DNA from: Lucinisca nassula
Taxonomy: Eukaryota > Mollusca > Bivalvia > Lucinida > Lucinidae
Assembly (NCBI GenBank): GCA_963580285.1
Contig: OY757026.1
Location: 49,947,143 to 50,011,142, forward strand
Direction: 5' to 3'
Length of the DNA: 64,000 nt
The position numbers and the translations under genes were made by a program. The notes below the pieces were generated by a model. It made no database searches. It was not told the DNA's origin and saw only the letters and a program-made list of their open reading frames with translations. Position 1 is the first letter of the stretch, and each line of letters begins with the position of its first letter. This document shows positions 41,161 to 51,469 of the stretch, piece by piece.

Positions 41161-41849
41161 AGAGTCACAGTAGATAGTAACGGTTTAATCCAGCTAATTG
41201 TACTCAAAAGAACTAAAGAAATAAATTTAATCTGGTCTAAAAAGTCTTTGAACATTACATGTGCATACATTGCTAGTCAGATAAAATTTCATCGTAAGAC
41301 AACATGTGCGTTGATACAGCGTACGGTTCCGTTTGTAGTAAATATTGCACGCGTAGTTCTATCTTTAACTGTGTATTGACTACAATGTCGGAGAAAAATA
41401 CGTTCAATTTTGCCGTTAACATTGATCCGTTAACCACTGGTCAGTAAAGCGATAGTTGCACATGTTTACAAAACAGGTATTGAAGATTCGTATTGTGTCT
41501 GTCGAACTACTTAATTGATTGACAGGTTAATTTTCGCTTACTCAGGTGTGAATAATCCTGGTGTATGAATGTCATTTGACGTATCACCAGTAACAATTCT
41601 GATTCTGAATAACACTTGGCGGATCATTACTGTTGTTATACGCCCGTTTGACAAACGGGACGTAAATATGTTATACCCCACCCCCTGGCGTCCGTCGGTC
41701 TGCCTGTTGTTTTTATGAGGCTACCGACGGTGCGAACAACACCTGACAGAAAATTTACTTCAAAGCCAGACAATCCTCTCATAATTAGAAGTCGCCCCGA
41801 AAAATACATTTCGAGGTTTCGCGGTGCCTGACTTCGGCCCTAGTGTTTT
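41161..41849. other. No gene; CCCGTTTGACAAACGGG hairpin at 41642-41662
   Basis: The hairpin CGCCCGTTTGACAAACGGG followed by ACGTA and a CCGTCGGTCTG run looks like the start of a repeat cassette. Otherwise unassigned. Confidence 0.5.
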
Positions 41850-43070
41850 TGTCGTGCCTGCTACTAGCATAGGGCGATAAAGGCGTCTGATTTTCCGCCG
41901 GTTTGTCAATCCTTAAACATTTGCGACAACCCTAACTTTCACCCAAATGGTCAAGTTCATTTCTCAAAAATTATAAGAGCTTCATTTACAATACTTGGTA
42001 CAGAGGTGCATCTGGGGATGGCAACACTAATGCAAGTATCCATATTTGACCTTGACCTTACATGGTCCACTGACTTTGAAAACTACTGCATCAAACCTTG
42101 CGACAACCCTAGCTTTCACCCAAATGGTCAGGCTCATTTCTCAAGAACTATAAGAGCCTCATCGATGATACTTGGTACAGACTTGCATCTGGGGATGGCA
42201 ACAATAATGCAAGCATCCATATTTGACATTGACCAACTTTTCATTGTTCGCTGACTTTGAAAACTATTGCGTCAAGCCTATGTTCACTCATTTCTCAAGA
42301 ACTATAAAAGCCTCTTTAATGATACTTAGTACTAAGTAGAAGTAAACAAAAAAGATCAGGATTCGATACAATTAACTTACTCACCCATCAAAGACACCAA
42401 AGGGAAAGAAGTACAAACATTAAGCGACCAGACCTTAATGGAAACCCAAACAAAGGAAGGCCATAAGGACAGTTACTTTCCCACAAAATGGCCATATGGC
42501 CATCCAAAATTAAAAGACACAAGTGATACACACAGTAAGTAACAAACAACAACATAAATAAATCGCCACAGAAGAACCGCCATGGAACGGTCAGTGGAAA
42601 GATTTCCACTGTGGGGCTTGCAACTTGCAACTAGGGGTGGCAACCATAATGCAAGCATCCATATTTGATCTTGACCCACTTGACCACTGACTTTGTAAAC
42701 TATTTGTGTCAAACCTAGCATTTCCCTTCTGTTCAAGTCCATAAGAACTATAAGAGCTTCGTTAACGTTGTTTGGTATAAATTTGCATCTGTTGATGGCA
42801 ATTATAATGCAATTATCCATATTTGACATTGACCTACATTTCATGGTGCATTGACTTTGTGATCTATTGTGTACACCCTAGTGTTCACCCTAATGTTCAA
42901 GTACATTTCACAAGAACTATAAGAAAATATTTATTGTTACTTGGTACATTCTTGAATCTAGGAGTGATTACTTTAATACAAGCATCCATCTTTGACATTG
43001 ACCTAAATTTTATGGCTCTGTGACTTTGAGCCCCCACAGGCGCGACACAGCTTTCGATGGAACTCTTTGT
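41850..43070 (+). mobile_element. 169 bp-repeat cassette, older copy
   Basis: Starts TTTTTGTCGTGCCTGCTACT and ends CACAGGCGCGACACAGC, TTTCGATGGAACTC. Units begin at about 41933, 42100, 42269, 42704 and 42867 (TTTGTGTCAAACCTAGC and TGTGTACACCCTAGTG forms); the third is split by a dispersed repeat. Units diverge much more than in the 25.5 kb copy. Confidence 0.8.
42334..42630. repeat. Dispersed repeat (GATCAGGAATNNATACAATT family)
   Basis: AAAAGATCAGGATTCGATAC, AATTAACTTACTCACCC, AAAGACACCAAAGGGAAAG, CAAAATGGCCATATGGCC and GTAACAAACAACAACATAAA match 63555-63812 closely. Other copies are 53383-53600 and 59586-59673. It lies inside a unit of the 169 bp array. Class unknown: no tRNA-like boxes or clear inverted ends. 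Confidence 0.75.
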
Positions 43071-43189
43071 TTATTGTGCGCAGCAGCAGAACGATTTTAT
43101 CTTTTTGTTAGTGGGTAACCTAAGCAATATTCCAATGAAGCTTGAATGAAATTAGCACAGGGTTATGGGATGAGTAGACGATTAAAGAT

Positions 43190-43537
43190 TTTTTTTTATT
43201 TTTAGCTCTGGTGGCCATCTTGCTCATTCGAGCGAACGATTTTAGCTATTTTGATAGAGAGTCATCTATATTTTGGCAACATTCCTGTGAAGTTGTAGAG
43301 AAAATGGCCCTGGCGTTTAGGAGAAGTTAGCATTTTAAGCAAATAGTTGACGTTTTCTATTTTTAGTTCTAACGGCCATCTTGTTCATCGGAGCGGAATA
43401 GTTTGAGCTATATTGGGAAAGGGTCAACCAAGCAACATTCCAATGAAGTTTCTATACAATAGGCCCAGGGGTATGGGAGAAGTAGACGTTTAAATTTTTT
43501 TTTCTATTTTTGAAAGTTGATACTTGTATCAAGTTTC
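43190..43537 (-). repeat. Inverse units of the GAGCTAAAAATAG array
   Basis: TTTTTAGCTCTGGTGGCCAT, CTTGCTCATTCGAGC, AACATTCC.GTGAAG and GTTTTCTATTTTTAGTTC, in reverse order to 28790-29903. Two to three units, then a LINE fragment. Confidence 0.75.
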
Positions 43538-44640
43538 TATGTTAAAGCATTTCCACATGAACTACTTAAATCTAAGTTATTTGGCTATGGAATAGGGGGA
43601 ATTACTCTCAAATAGATAGATTCCTTTCTTTGCTACAGAAAACAGCGCCCATATTCAGAGTGGGCGCCAGTTTTGTCTGGAGTCCAACAAGGGACCGTTC
43701 TTAGTCCACTGTTATTCTCCCTGTATATCAATGATATTTCCACTGACATTGACTCAGATATAAGACTGTTCGCAGATGCCTGTGTTTGCTATCGGGAAAT
43801 TAGAGATACAGAGGACTCACTGAAACTTAAGAATGATATAGATAAATTAGGATGTTGGGCACGAAAATTGGGCATGGGATTTCAGCCCATTAAATGCAAT
43901 ATTATGCAGGTAACTAGGAAGAAAAAAAAATGAGGCTTCTTACACCTTAAAGGGAACGGTCCTCGAGAACGTGGATTCCATTTAATACCTTGGTGTGACA
44001 CTCGCACACAATTTGAGATGGAATACACATATTAGCAACATGTGTACTAAGGCAAATAGAACGCTTGGTTTCCGGAGGCGAGATATTCATTAGTGTCCCC
44101 AGGATGTAAAAGAGGCAGCATATAAAGGTCTTGTTCGCCCAATCTTGGGATATGGTAGTTGTATCTGGGACCACAGAGGAGTGGTCCTTAATGAAGTAAT
44201 TGAAGAAGTTCAGAGTACAGCTGCAAGATTTGTAACAAACAGTTACTGCTTTGAAACTGGGAGTATGACTGAACTATTAGGAAAATTAAAATGGGATTCT
44301 CTCTAGAAAAGGATAAAAGACAGATAGCCCATTAAAGATCTAAAGGGTGCTGCGCGCATTCCAACAGATGACCTTGTTACCCCAGCTAGGCACTGTAGAA
44401 ATCATCCCTCATTGGCGTTTCAGACCCTTACTGCAAGAACTGACATTAAACTCCAATAAAAACAAACATTTATTCTTCCCCCGGACCAATACAGGTTGGA
44501 ATGCCCTTCCCGATTTAATCTATCCTATTTCAGCAGCTGAAGGTGCTGAGGATTGTGTAGCTAAGTTTACCTCTTTAGTGAGAGCGTTAGGGACTAACTT
44601 CCTTTTCTCCCTTTCTTGAGAGGCTCCCATCCTAATTTTC
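43538..44640 (+). pseudogene. LINE reverse-transcriptase fragment (CR1/jockey-like)
   Basis: In one frame from 43560: KSKLFGYGIGGITLK, a TAG in place of the usual Trp, IDSFLCYRK, then VLSGVQQGTVLSPLLFSLYI and NDIS, RLFADACVCYREI. SGxxQGTVLxPLLFxLYIND and the FADD box are reverse-transcriptase signatures; here the second Asp is Ala. After a shift at the A9 run (43922) the next frame gives YLGVTL, ANRTLGF, DVKEAAYKGLVRPILGYG and AARFVTNSYCFETGSM, the usual thumb and C-terminal region. The 3' part (TNTGWNALPDL, AAEGAEDCVAKFTSLVRA) is again in another frame. Clearly inactive. Confidence 0.85.
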
Positions 44641-45026
44641 CTAGTATTCCAGTTATGCTCCCAGTTTCATGCAAAACTTTATACACCTATTTATCGTATC
44701 CCCAAATTTCTAAACAATCCCTATATTGGTTACTGGGACCTCGTTTGGACGAAATTTTTGCAGAAAGAAGAAGAATCGGAGCAAAAAAAATTAGTCTCCC
44801 TTCTTTGTTTGTGAGAGACTTACAAGTGCAAGTGTTTAGGTTCGGTGTTGGCTTGAAGGGAGCACTATGGGCTACCGCGCATTTTGGTGTTTTTCGGTGA
44901 GTTTTCGGTATTTCTATAGACTATATGTAAAATATGTTCTTGTATTTTTTTTTCTCTAAGCTCCCTCTATTTACCCCAAAACATATGTAGTTTTTAACTA
45001 CCCGAATGGTCCTTCACATCTATAAA
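44641..45026. other. No gene recognised; probable LINE 3' flank
   Basis: No coding signal that I can place. Confidence 0.35.
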
Positions 45027-45750
45027 CCCCGCTAAAATGGGGACGTATAAAAGCCTGGAGTAACGGTCGGGAGAATGTATTGATAAAGGTATTAAACATG
45101 CACCACCTATCTTAATGAAATTTAGAACAATTGTCAAATTCAGAATCTTCTTCAAAATGCATCTTAGGTTTAACATTAGGTCTAAAGGGTGCTGCCAGCA
45201 TTCCAACAGATTACCTTGTCCCCCCAGCTAGGCACTGTAGAAATCACAATTCATTGGCGTTTCAGATCCTTACTGCAAGAACTGACATTTATAAAGAATC
45301 ATTCTCCCTCCGAACCATTAGAGACTGGAGTGCAAGTAAAAGATCCCTACCGGTTATTGCATGATTAGAAAGAAGTAAGAAAGAAAGAAAGTATGTCATT
45401 AGACGTGTCACCAGCAAAAATTCAGATTCAGACGGGTACTTTTGATGAATATTTCCCCTTGAGCACTACAGCCTGGGTTCGACCCCTAATAATTTACAAA
45501 GTGCTTGACAAAAGTTACTCCCGATCCCCAAAGTTTGTGACACGGTTGTATCTTTCAGTATGAATCGTGATAAATATTTGATAACAATTTGTAGTCTTAT
45601 ATGCGTTTATATACTTTTGTTTCAAATTTCATCAAGATAGATGCATGTTTAATACCTTTATTCGATTGTCAAAATTTACTCCCGACTTTTCTCCCGACCG
45701 TTACTCCCGGCGTTTATATTTTCCGGCCTTTATACTTTCCCCGCTAAAAT
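45027..45750. mobile_element. Inverted-repeat element carrying a LINE 3' fragment
   Basis: Left arm 45036-45130: GGGGACGTATAAAAGCC, GGAGTAACGGTCGGGAG, AAAGGTATTAAACATGCA, ATCTTAATGAAATTT. Right arm 45600-45745 in inverse: GGGGAAAGTATAAAGGCC, GGGAGTAACGGTCGGGAG, AAAGGTATTAAACATGCA, ATCTTGATGAAATTT. The right arm has an extra inner repeat (CGGGAG three times). The enclosed LINE piece is at 45176-45366. Confidence 0.7.
45176..45366 (+). pseudogene. Second LINE C-terminal fragment
   Basis: LKGAASIPTDYLVPPARHC, RNHNSLAFQILTARTDIYK and TIRDWSASK match the region at 44339-44520 (LKGAARIPTDDLVTPARHC). Short (GAAA)n follows. Same family, different insertion. Confidence 0.8.
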
Positions 45751-46054
45751 ACGTCACTTCCTTTCGAAAAACTACAGAAGACAGCGTCTGCATAATTCAT
45801 CCAAATTCAATCAAATTTTGGCCGTTTCTCAGATAAGACCAACTATTTTAAGCTAGATAATAACTATACATAGCAAATTTAAGAATTAATAGGTAGTACA
45901 TTTGTAATTTTGATTATAAATGGTTAGTGTAACGTACGGCCATTACACTCGCGACATCAATTTTCGTGGTTTTTATTTATTTTTTTTTCAGCTGGATGAT
46001 GGAAAATTGGTTTCTTTTGGAAGTCATTTGTCTGGCTTTAATTGTTTTCCAACA
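45751..46054. other. No gene recognised
   Basis: Nothing assignable. Confidence 0.35.
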
Positions 46055-46290
46055 ATGATAGCTCAGTGGTTAATGCACTTGCCTCTGATGCTAGAGGTCC
46101 CGGGTTCGATCCCTGACAGCGGCGATAAAATTCCGGTGTCCGAACACGCTCCATTGGCATAATTTCCCGAGATGAATGTCATAAAGTGCACCGTCCTTCA
46201 GATCGGAATGTTAATTGGAGGCCCCCTGTGCAGGGTAAAGTCCCTGCCGTAATTACATGTAGTGTGTATACTTTCATCCTGTAAACCTGG
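46055..46290 (+). repeat. tRNA-derived SINE (family G)
   Basis: ATGATAGCTCAGTGGTTAAT (A box) and GGTCCCGGGTTCGATCCC (B box) at 33 bp spacing, then GATAAAATTCCGGTGTCCG, CCTTCAGATCGGAATG and GGGTAAAGTCCCTGCCG. The ends do not form an acceptor stem, so not a tRNA gene. Single copy in this window. Confidence 0.7.
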
Positions 46291-46555
46291 AGTCTGTAAT
46301 GTACACCTGCGGTAATTGTCAAATGTGACCGACGCAGTAGAAAGAAAAACAAAAGTCAAGTTAAGTCTACAAAGTACTCTTGAAGGTAAGAATTTGCTCC
46401 ATAGGAGCAAATTCTTTCCATGCTCCCCAGCAGCAAATTCTTTTCTTAAGAAGTTGCTTGTGGTACAGTCAAGTACCCAGTTCTGTATCAGTCACGCGTC
46501 ATTGAGTGTTGTAGCCAAATATAGTTGCTTGCTACTCAGAACATTTGGTACCATT

Positions 46556-46715
46556 TTTGTCGCGCCTGCTTTTAGCATGGCGCGTTGTCCGCCTTTCGTG
46601 CCTGCTCTGCTTTTTAGGAGTCCCACTGTCAAGCCGTCAACATTTGCGACCGCCCTTAGTTTCACCCTAATGTAAGTCCCCCAAAGGCGCAACATAGCCT
46701 TCGGCGGAATTTTGT
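46556..46715 (+). mobile_element. Near-empty 169 bp-repeat cassette
   Basis: TTTTTGTCGCGCCTGCTTTT, AGCATGGCGCG, GTCAACATTTGCGACCGCCC, TTAGTTTCACCCTAATG then directly CCCCCAAAGGCGCAACATAG, CCTTCGGCGGAATTTT. Only the first bases of one 169 bp unit remain. The same ends as at 25552 and 41850. Confidence 0.8.
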
Positions 46716-46939
46716 CAAGAAAAAATTAGCCCTCTACAAAATGCACATTAACATATAGGGCTGGCTAATCAGAGCTGAAAAGATAATCGATTATCAGTAA
46801 GGTTGACGATTTATCGGATAATCGATTATTCAATCGATAAATTCTACAAAAATGGTTATCATTACTGATTTGCTTGCAATAGATTATTTGATAAGTACAA
46901 TTTACTACCCAAAGCTGTGTTTAAAATAGCTGTATAGGT
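46716..46939. other. ATCGAT-rich stretch, no gene
   Basis: GATAATCGATTATC (46780) and GATAATCGATTATTCAATCG (46817) are palindromic; 'tagggctggctaatcag' at 46757 resembles an hAT-type MITE start, but no opposite end was found. Confidence 0.45.
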
Positions 46940-47271
46940 GGCAAACAGTGCAGACCCCAGGGATTTTCCTTGTGCAACTTTGGGGCCGGTAATCGGCCCC
47001 TATTTTTCCCCATTTTTTCACACAGATATTCCCAAATTTTATAACAAATTTCCCAATTTCTGATGTTGTGCTACATTTTGATAAAAATTTCATGAAAATT
47101 GAACCAAAATTGACAAAGTTACAGCTAATTTAAATTCCCAACTATAAATATTAGCGTGCTGTTTTCCCAAACCCAGCGGCTCCTGGACCCTGATTCTGAA
47201 GGGTAGGAAAATCCCTGGACCCAGATGAGACGCCGCATTCTTTGGGGTCTCATCTGGGTCTACACTGTTTG
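46940..47271. repeat. GCAAACAGTG fold-back split by a MITE
   Basis: Left arm GGCAAACAGTGCAGACCC ends at 46957. The rest of the hairpin resumes at 47218: GACCCAGATGAGACGCCGC, then GGGTCTCATCTGGGTCTAC, ACTGTTTGC. Removing the insert and one GACCC restores a continuous arm. Confidence 0.88.
46958..47217. mobile_element. 260 bp MITE with CAGGGATTTTCCT ends and 5 bp duplication
   Basis: CAGGGATTTTCCT at 46958 and its exact inverse AGGAAAATCCCTG ending at 47217. GACCC is duplicated (46953-46957, 47218-47222). Termini beginning CAGGG are hAT-like, but most hAT elements duplicate 8 bp; 5 bp fits the smaller hAT5-type group as I recall it. The interior has a second small palindrome (GGGGCCGGTAATCGGCCCC). 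Confidence 0.85.
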
Positions 47272-47573
47272 CTCAGGTCTGTCTGTTCAAATACGTCTGG
47301 CAAAGTATAGCATATGGTAGGAGTCATGCTCATACAGAAAGCCAGACATATAAAATTATGACCAAATATTCAGTGATTTGTCGTTCTGTCCCCCGGTCTA
47401 TCGACCTGTCTCTGTCTCGCGCCGTCTCCCACTTGAAAATTTTGGGATGTTTTCATGCAGCTACACTAACTTGTTTCCCCAAGCTCTTAAAAAGGGCATG
47501 GTGCTGGTCAGAAAAAGGGCACTTTCAGTGTGCGTAAATATGTAAATATGAACAGGCATGTAAAAAAAGGATT

Positions 47574-49211
47574 TTAAGCTCACTTGAGAACAAAGTGCTC
47601 AAAGTGAGCTACTGTGATCACCCGGCGTCCGGCGCCAACAATTTACTTAAATGACATCTCCTCCTAAACTGGTGAATGGATTTCAAAATAATTTCACAGA
47701 AATGTTCCTTGGGTGACCCTCTACCAAAATTGGTAAAATGGTTCCACTCCATTGAACAAAATGGCTGCCAGAGCTAAAAATAGAAAAACCTTTGAACAAC
47801 ATCTCCTCCTAGCCCACTGGCCTGATTTCTAAATAATTTCCTAGAAATGTTCCTTGTGTGACTCTCTACCAAAATTGAGTATTATTATGTTCTTCTCAAC
47901 TTAAACTGCTGGGTCGATTGGAACCAAATTACATGTGGAGCCTCTATGGGAAGGGGGAACAGAAGTATGTTTGTAAGGACTGGGTCACACGACCAATATG
48001 GCCGCCATGGCCCGATATGTAAAAAACATTTAAAAGTCTTCTTCTCGGGGACCAAATGGCCGGTGACCTTGAAAATTGGTATGTAGCATCAGGGATGTCG
48101 CAGATAATTTCTTTTATTTGACTAACTCCCTATCGGTGAACTGTCCTGTTTGCACGGTTATTAGCAATCGGCTGGGATATGTTGTTTTAACCCTGTCTGT
48201 TTGTTTGTATGTCATGTATGTGGACAACCTTTTAACGTCGGTCATAACTTTTTAACCATTTGAGTCTGAGATAGCGCCTTCATATTTGACATGTGCTTTC
48301 CAAACATGCAAAAAAAATTGACCTTGACCCGTCCAACTTTACAGAAAAATGTGAACAAGGGCTTCACGTCCATTAAAAAAAATTGCCTTTTGCCTACTTA
48401 AAAGAAAAAACAGCAGGTCATAACTTTTGAACCTTTCATATCTTGCATGTAGTTTCCTTGTGACATTGAAGGGCTTCCCAGCCATACAGAAAATTTGACC
48501 TATGATTATGATCTTGACCTACTTAAAAGAAGAAAAATCATTGATCATAACTTTTGAACTGTTTGAGACATGTAGAGCATTTTTATTTTGCATACAGGTT
48601 CCTTGTAGTAAGGGCTTCACGTCCATACAAAAAAGTGTGACCTTGACCTATTTTAAAGATGAAATCATTATTGGTCATAGCTTGAGAATCGTTTGAGTTC
48701 GAATCTTTATATTGAGCATGTAGGTTCCTTCAACTTCCTTGTGACAATGTCTTAACTCAAACAAAAAATCTTGACCTGTGACCTTGATCTTGACCTGTGA
48801 GTCCATATTCGAAGAAAAAGTGACCATGTCCAGGGACATATTCCTGTTTCACTAACACATCTTGTTTCTAAACTTGCGCATTTTTACTTTCTGTTTTGAA
48901 AAATAGCCAATCCTGATCAGTCCGGAAACATTCAATTTTAATTGGCTTGGGATTTGTCCGATTTATTGCAAATGACCTCTGTTGCATGTAAGACTCCTGC
49001 ACAACTAACACACAAGATCGACCACTGTCTTTGTCTCATTCAGTCAACAACAATTTGGATCACATGTAATCATTTATTACTAGGGTTGCAACGATAAAAC
49101 GATACAGTTACTTCATGATATTGCGATATTTGTTTTTAATATGGCTATATATGTCCTCACAGATCCAATGACCACTAATTAGTGACTGCATTGCCATCTT
49201 GGCCCTCTTGT
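47574..49211 (+). mobile_element. Large AGCTCACTTG...GGCCCTCTTG cassette with several unit types
   Basis: Starts TTTTAAGCTCACTTGAGAAC, AAAGTGCTCAAAGTGAGC (an inverted pair) and ends CCATCTTGGCCCTCTTGTT. Contents in order: two GAGCTAAAAATAG units (47640-47880), a CACGACCAATATGGCCGCC segment, then five or so CATAACTTTTGAACC / GTTCCTTGTGACA units (48190-48800), the last with ATGTCCAGGGACATATTCC and CACTAACACATCTTG, the end of another cassette type. At 49083 'actagggttgcaacgataaaa' looks like an hAT-type MITE start. So it is a nest of at least three repeats. Confidence 0.6.
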
Positions 49212-49287
49212 TATACTTTTTTATTTCTAGTTGTGTCTACTGTTGTATGATATTTTCAGCCTCTGTATTGAGCCCATATATTTTTAG

Positions 49288-49432
49288 GACCAGCTACGCT
49301 CATTTGTAGAAGGGGGTGCAACATCTCTGAAAGCTGTCGAAGGTCTATTCAAGGAGATCTTCACCAAAGAGGAGACCACTGGCAGAACACTAACCAGTTT
49401 TACAGGACCAGGAAAACTTGAAGAAATATACG
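49288..49432 (+). CDS. Candidate host exon, possibly C-terminal part of a BEN domain
   Basis: Between a TTTTTAG acceptor and a CGGTAAAC donor lie 145 bases open in one frame only, 48 codons plus one base: DQLRSFVEGGATSLKAVEG, LFKEIFTKEETTGRTLTSF, TGPGKLEEIYG. Codon composition is balanced and unlike the AT-rich flanks. The pattern LFxxIFTxEE ... TLTxxxGPGKLEEIY recalls the end of BEN domains (LFTxEEL ... TGK ... LDPxKLxxI), nuclear proteins that bind DNA and chromatin partners. No neighbouring exon is recognisable within the window, so the gene, if real, has long introns filled with the repeats described here. It could also be part of a retrocopy or a captured exon. Confidence 0.45.
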
Positions 49433-49464
49433 GTAAACATAGTCAATCACTTAATGGTGTATGG

Positions 49465-49660
49465 CATTTGGGGACTCTGTCCTAGTGGATAAGAGAGCTG
49501 ACTCTTAATCATTAGGTCTCTCACTGATGGTTCGAATCTGGCTCGGGTTACATATGAGATGCCAAGTTCTGCATTGAACTGTACATCATGTGGTTTTCTC
49601 TGGGTTCTCCGGTTTTTGTCCCCACCTCTGATTATTGATAGACTAGATATATTTAGTTTG
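49465..49660 (+). repeat. SINE-C copy
   Basis: GTCCTAGTGGATAAGAGAGC, CTGATGGTTCGAATCTGGC, CAAGTTCTGCATTGAACTG and CCACCTCTGATTATTGATAG. The GGGCCGTAAAAC tail is lost. Confidence 0.8.
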
Positions 49661-49674
49661 AATTTTGGCGAGTG

Positions 49675-49787
49675 TTTGAGTTTTATGTCTCACCAACAGC
49701 TAAGGTCATACGGAGACAGAACCTTGGTTTAAAGACTCATCCGAAAGACTGGAGAGGCCTGGGATTGATACTGCGATCCCTGGTTTA
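49675..49787 (-). repeat. SINE-B, first part; resumes at 55048-55080
   Basis: GCGAGTGTTTGAGTTTTATG, CTCACCAACAGCTAAGGTC and GCGATCCCTGGTTTA, then a DNA element begins. At 55048 the SINE goes on with TTTACAAGGTGAGTAGCATA, ACCACTAC. The uninterrupted form 'ctggtttacaaggtgagtag' is seen at 19650-19675. Confidence 0.9.
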
Positions 49788-51469
49788 GGGCACTTTCACA
49801 TTAAATTAGAGCAAAAATTCTCATAGGGAGTAAAAAAAAAGAACCCTTCTACATGGTTCTTATACATTTTTTCCAATCCCATATATGCTTAATTTCACAA
49901 AAAAAGTGTTGAACAACAGATTAAGTCCATTTAATTTTCTTCAGAGGGATTTGAAAGCAGGAATTATGTATTTTAATAGAAATGTAAAGCCTGTATTATT
50001 CATGGAATTTCATTGACTAAGTTTGGATTTTGCACGAGTTAGACAAATTAAAAAGGAGATACGGATCCCATGTCTGATTTGAAAGGGTGTTCAGCTGACT
50101 CTGTTTCTAGTACTTTGTGAAGTTCAATCTTGAAGTAAATGCTTGTTTTCCAATTAAAATTTTACCTGCTTTCTTTTATTGTAGCTTCTGTAATGGTTAA
50201 CTTTGGCCAATGATTTTTTACTTATCAAATGGCACCGTGTGGCTCTTGAAACTAGCAATAAATTTCTAGGACAAAATCAAATGGTTATTGAACTGGAGAG
50301 TGTCCCATATTTGTGTCCTCTCCAGTACAATGTTCTGGAGGGGACATAAGTGAAGGACACCAAAGAAAACCAAAGAACATATAGACTAGACTTTCCAATA
50401 TAATTTTTTGTTTAATTTGAAACATATGCAAACATAAAACAGGAAAAATTCTAGAGGACTGTATATGGCTGTCACTTTTAATCAGAGTCCCTTAATTCAG
50501 TGGAAGAATGCTATTACAGCAGTCAATGACAATTACTGCATATCATGAGTGTTGCCAACACTCTAGAACTTTCACAAGCCTTGTACGCAGTACCCAGTTA
50601 TATTGACCTAAATCGTTCCAAATTTTAATATTTCCCAGAAAAAAGTGACACTCAAATTAACATGTTATTCGTACTGGAGTGGACATGTTTTATGGGACAG
50701 GTATCTGTGACCCTTAATTCTGCTTAAATTACAATAAAAGTTGTTGTACTTTTCTCAAACATTAAGGATACAGTCACATCAATGGAAAAATGAAACAAAT
50801 TTAGGAAGTTTTCTGAATAAATATGGTATAAATATAAGGCATTCATGTCTATTGACTGTTAAAAAAATATGTCAAGAACACAAGTGGCTCTTTTTCATTA
50901 ATAGTAGAATAATTCCAATTGTTTCATCCAATGGTGTGCATCAGTAGTTGTATATTATCAGTTTCCATGAACTTTTTATCTGCACCAGGGTGTTAAACAT
51001 AGACAGATGGTAAAATACTGGAGGGGACATTTTTGGGACATTAAACAGTAACATGATGAAACTACAAAATGGATAAGAACAGGTAACATATGTACAGGAT
51101 GTTCCAAAGTCTTAAGAAAACCACTGAAATATCAAGCAAGTCACTGAGAAAAACATCAAAATGACTTATCAAATTTATATCTAAGTATGTGTATTCATTA
51201 ACTCAATACCTTACAAGCGCAACTGTTTGCTGTATCTTTTTCACATCTTATAAGTTTTGAAAGCTATCAATGTCACATTAAAAGTAGTAACCATGTATTT
51301 AGAAAGAAAAGATCATCACCCTTCAATACCATAATGTTTACCAAAGCAAGAAAGACTCAGACTGTTGAGTCCTGGAGTGGACACACTTGTGGGACATATT
51401 AATTCAAACCTGAAACAATAGCTACAGATATGTAGGGGGTTATGTTGGTGATGATGGGCAAATTATTTT

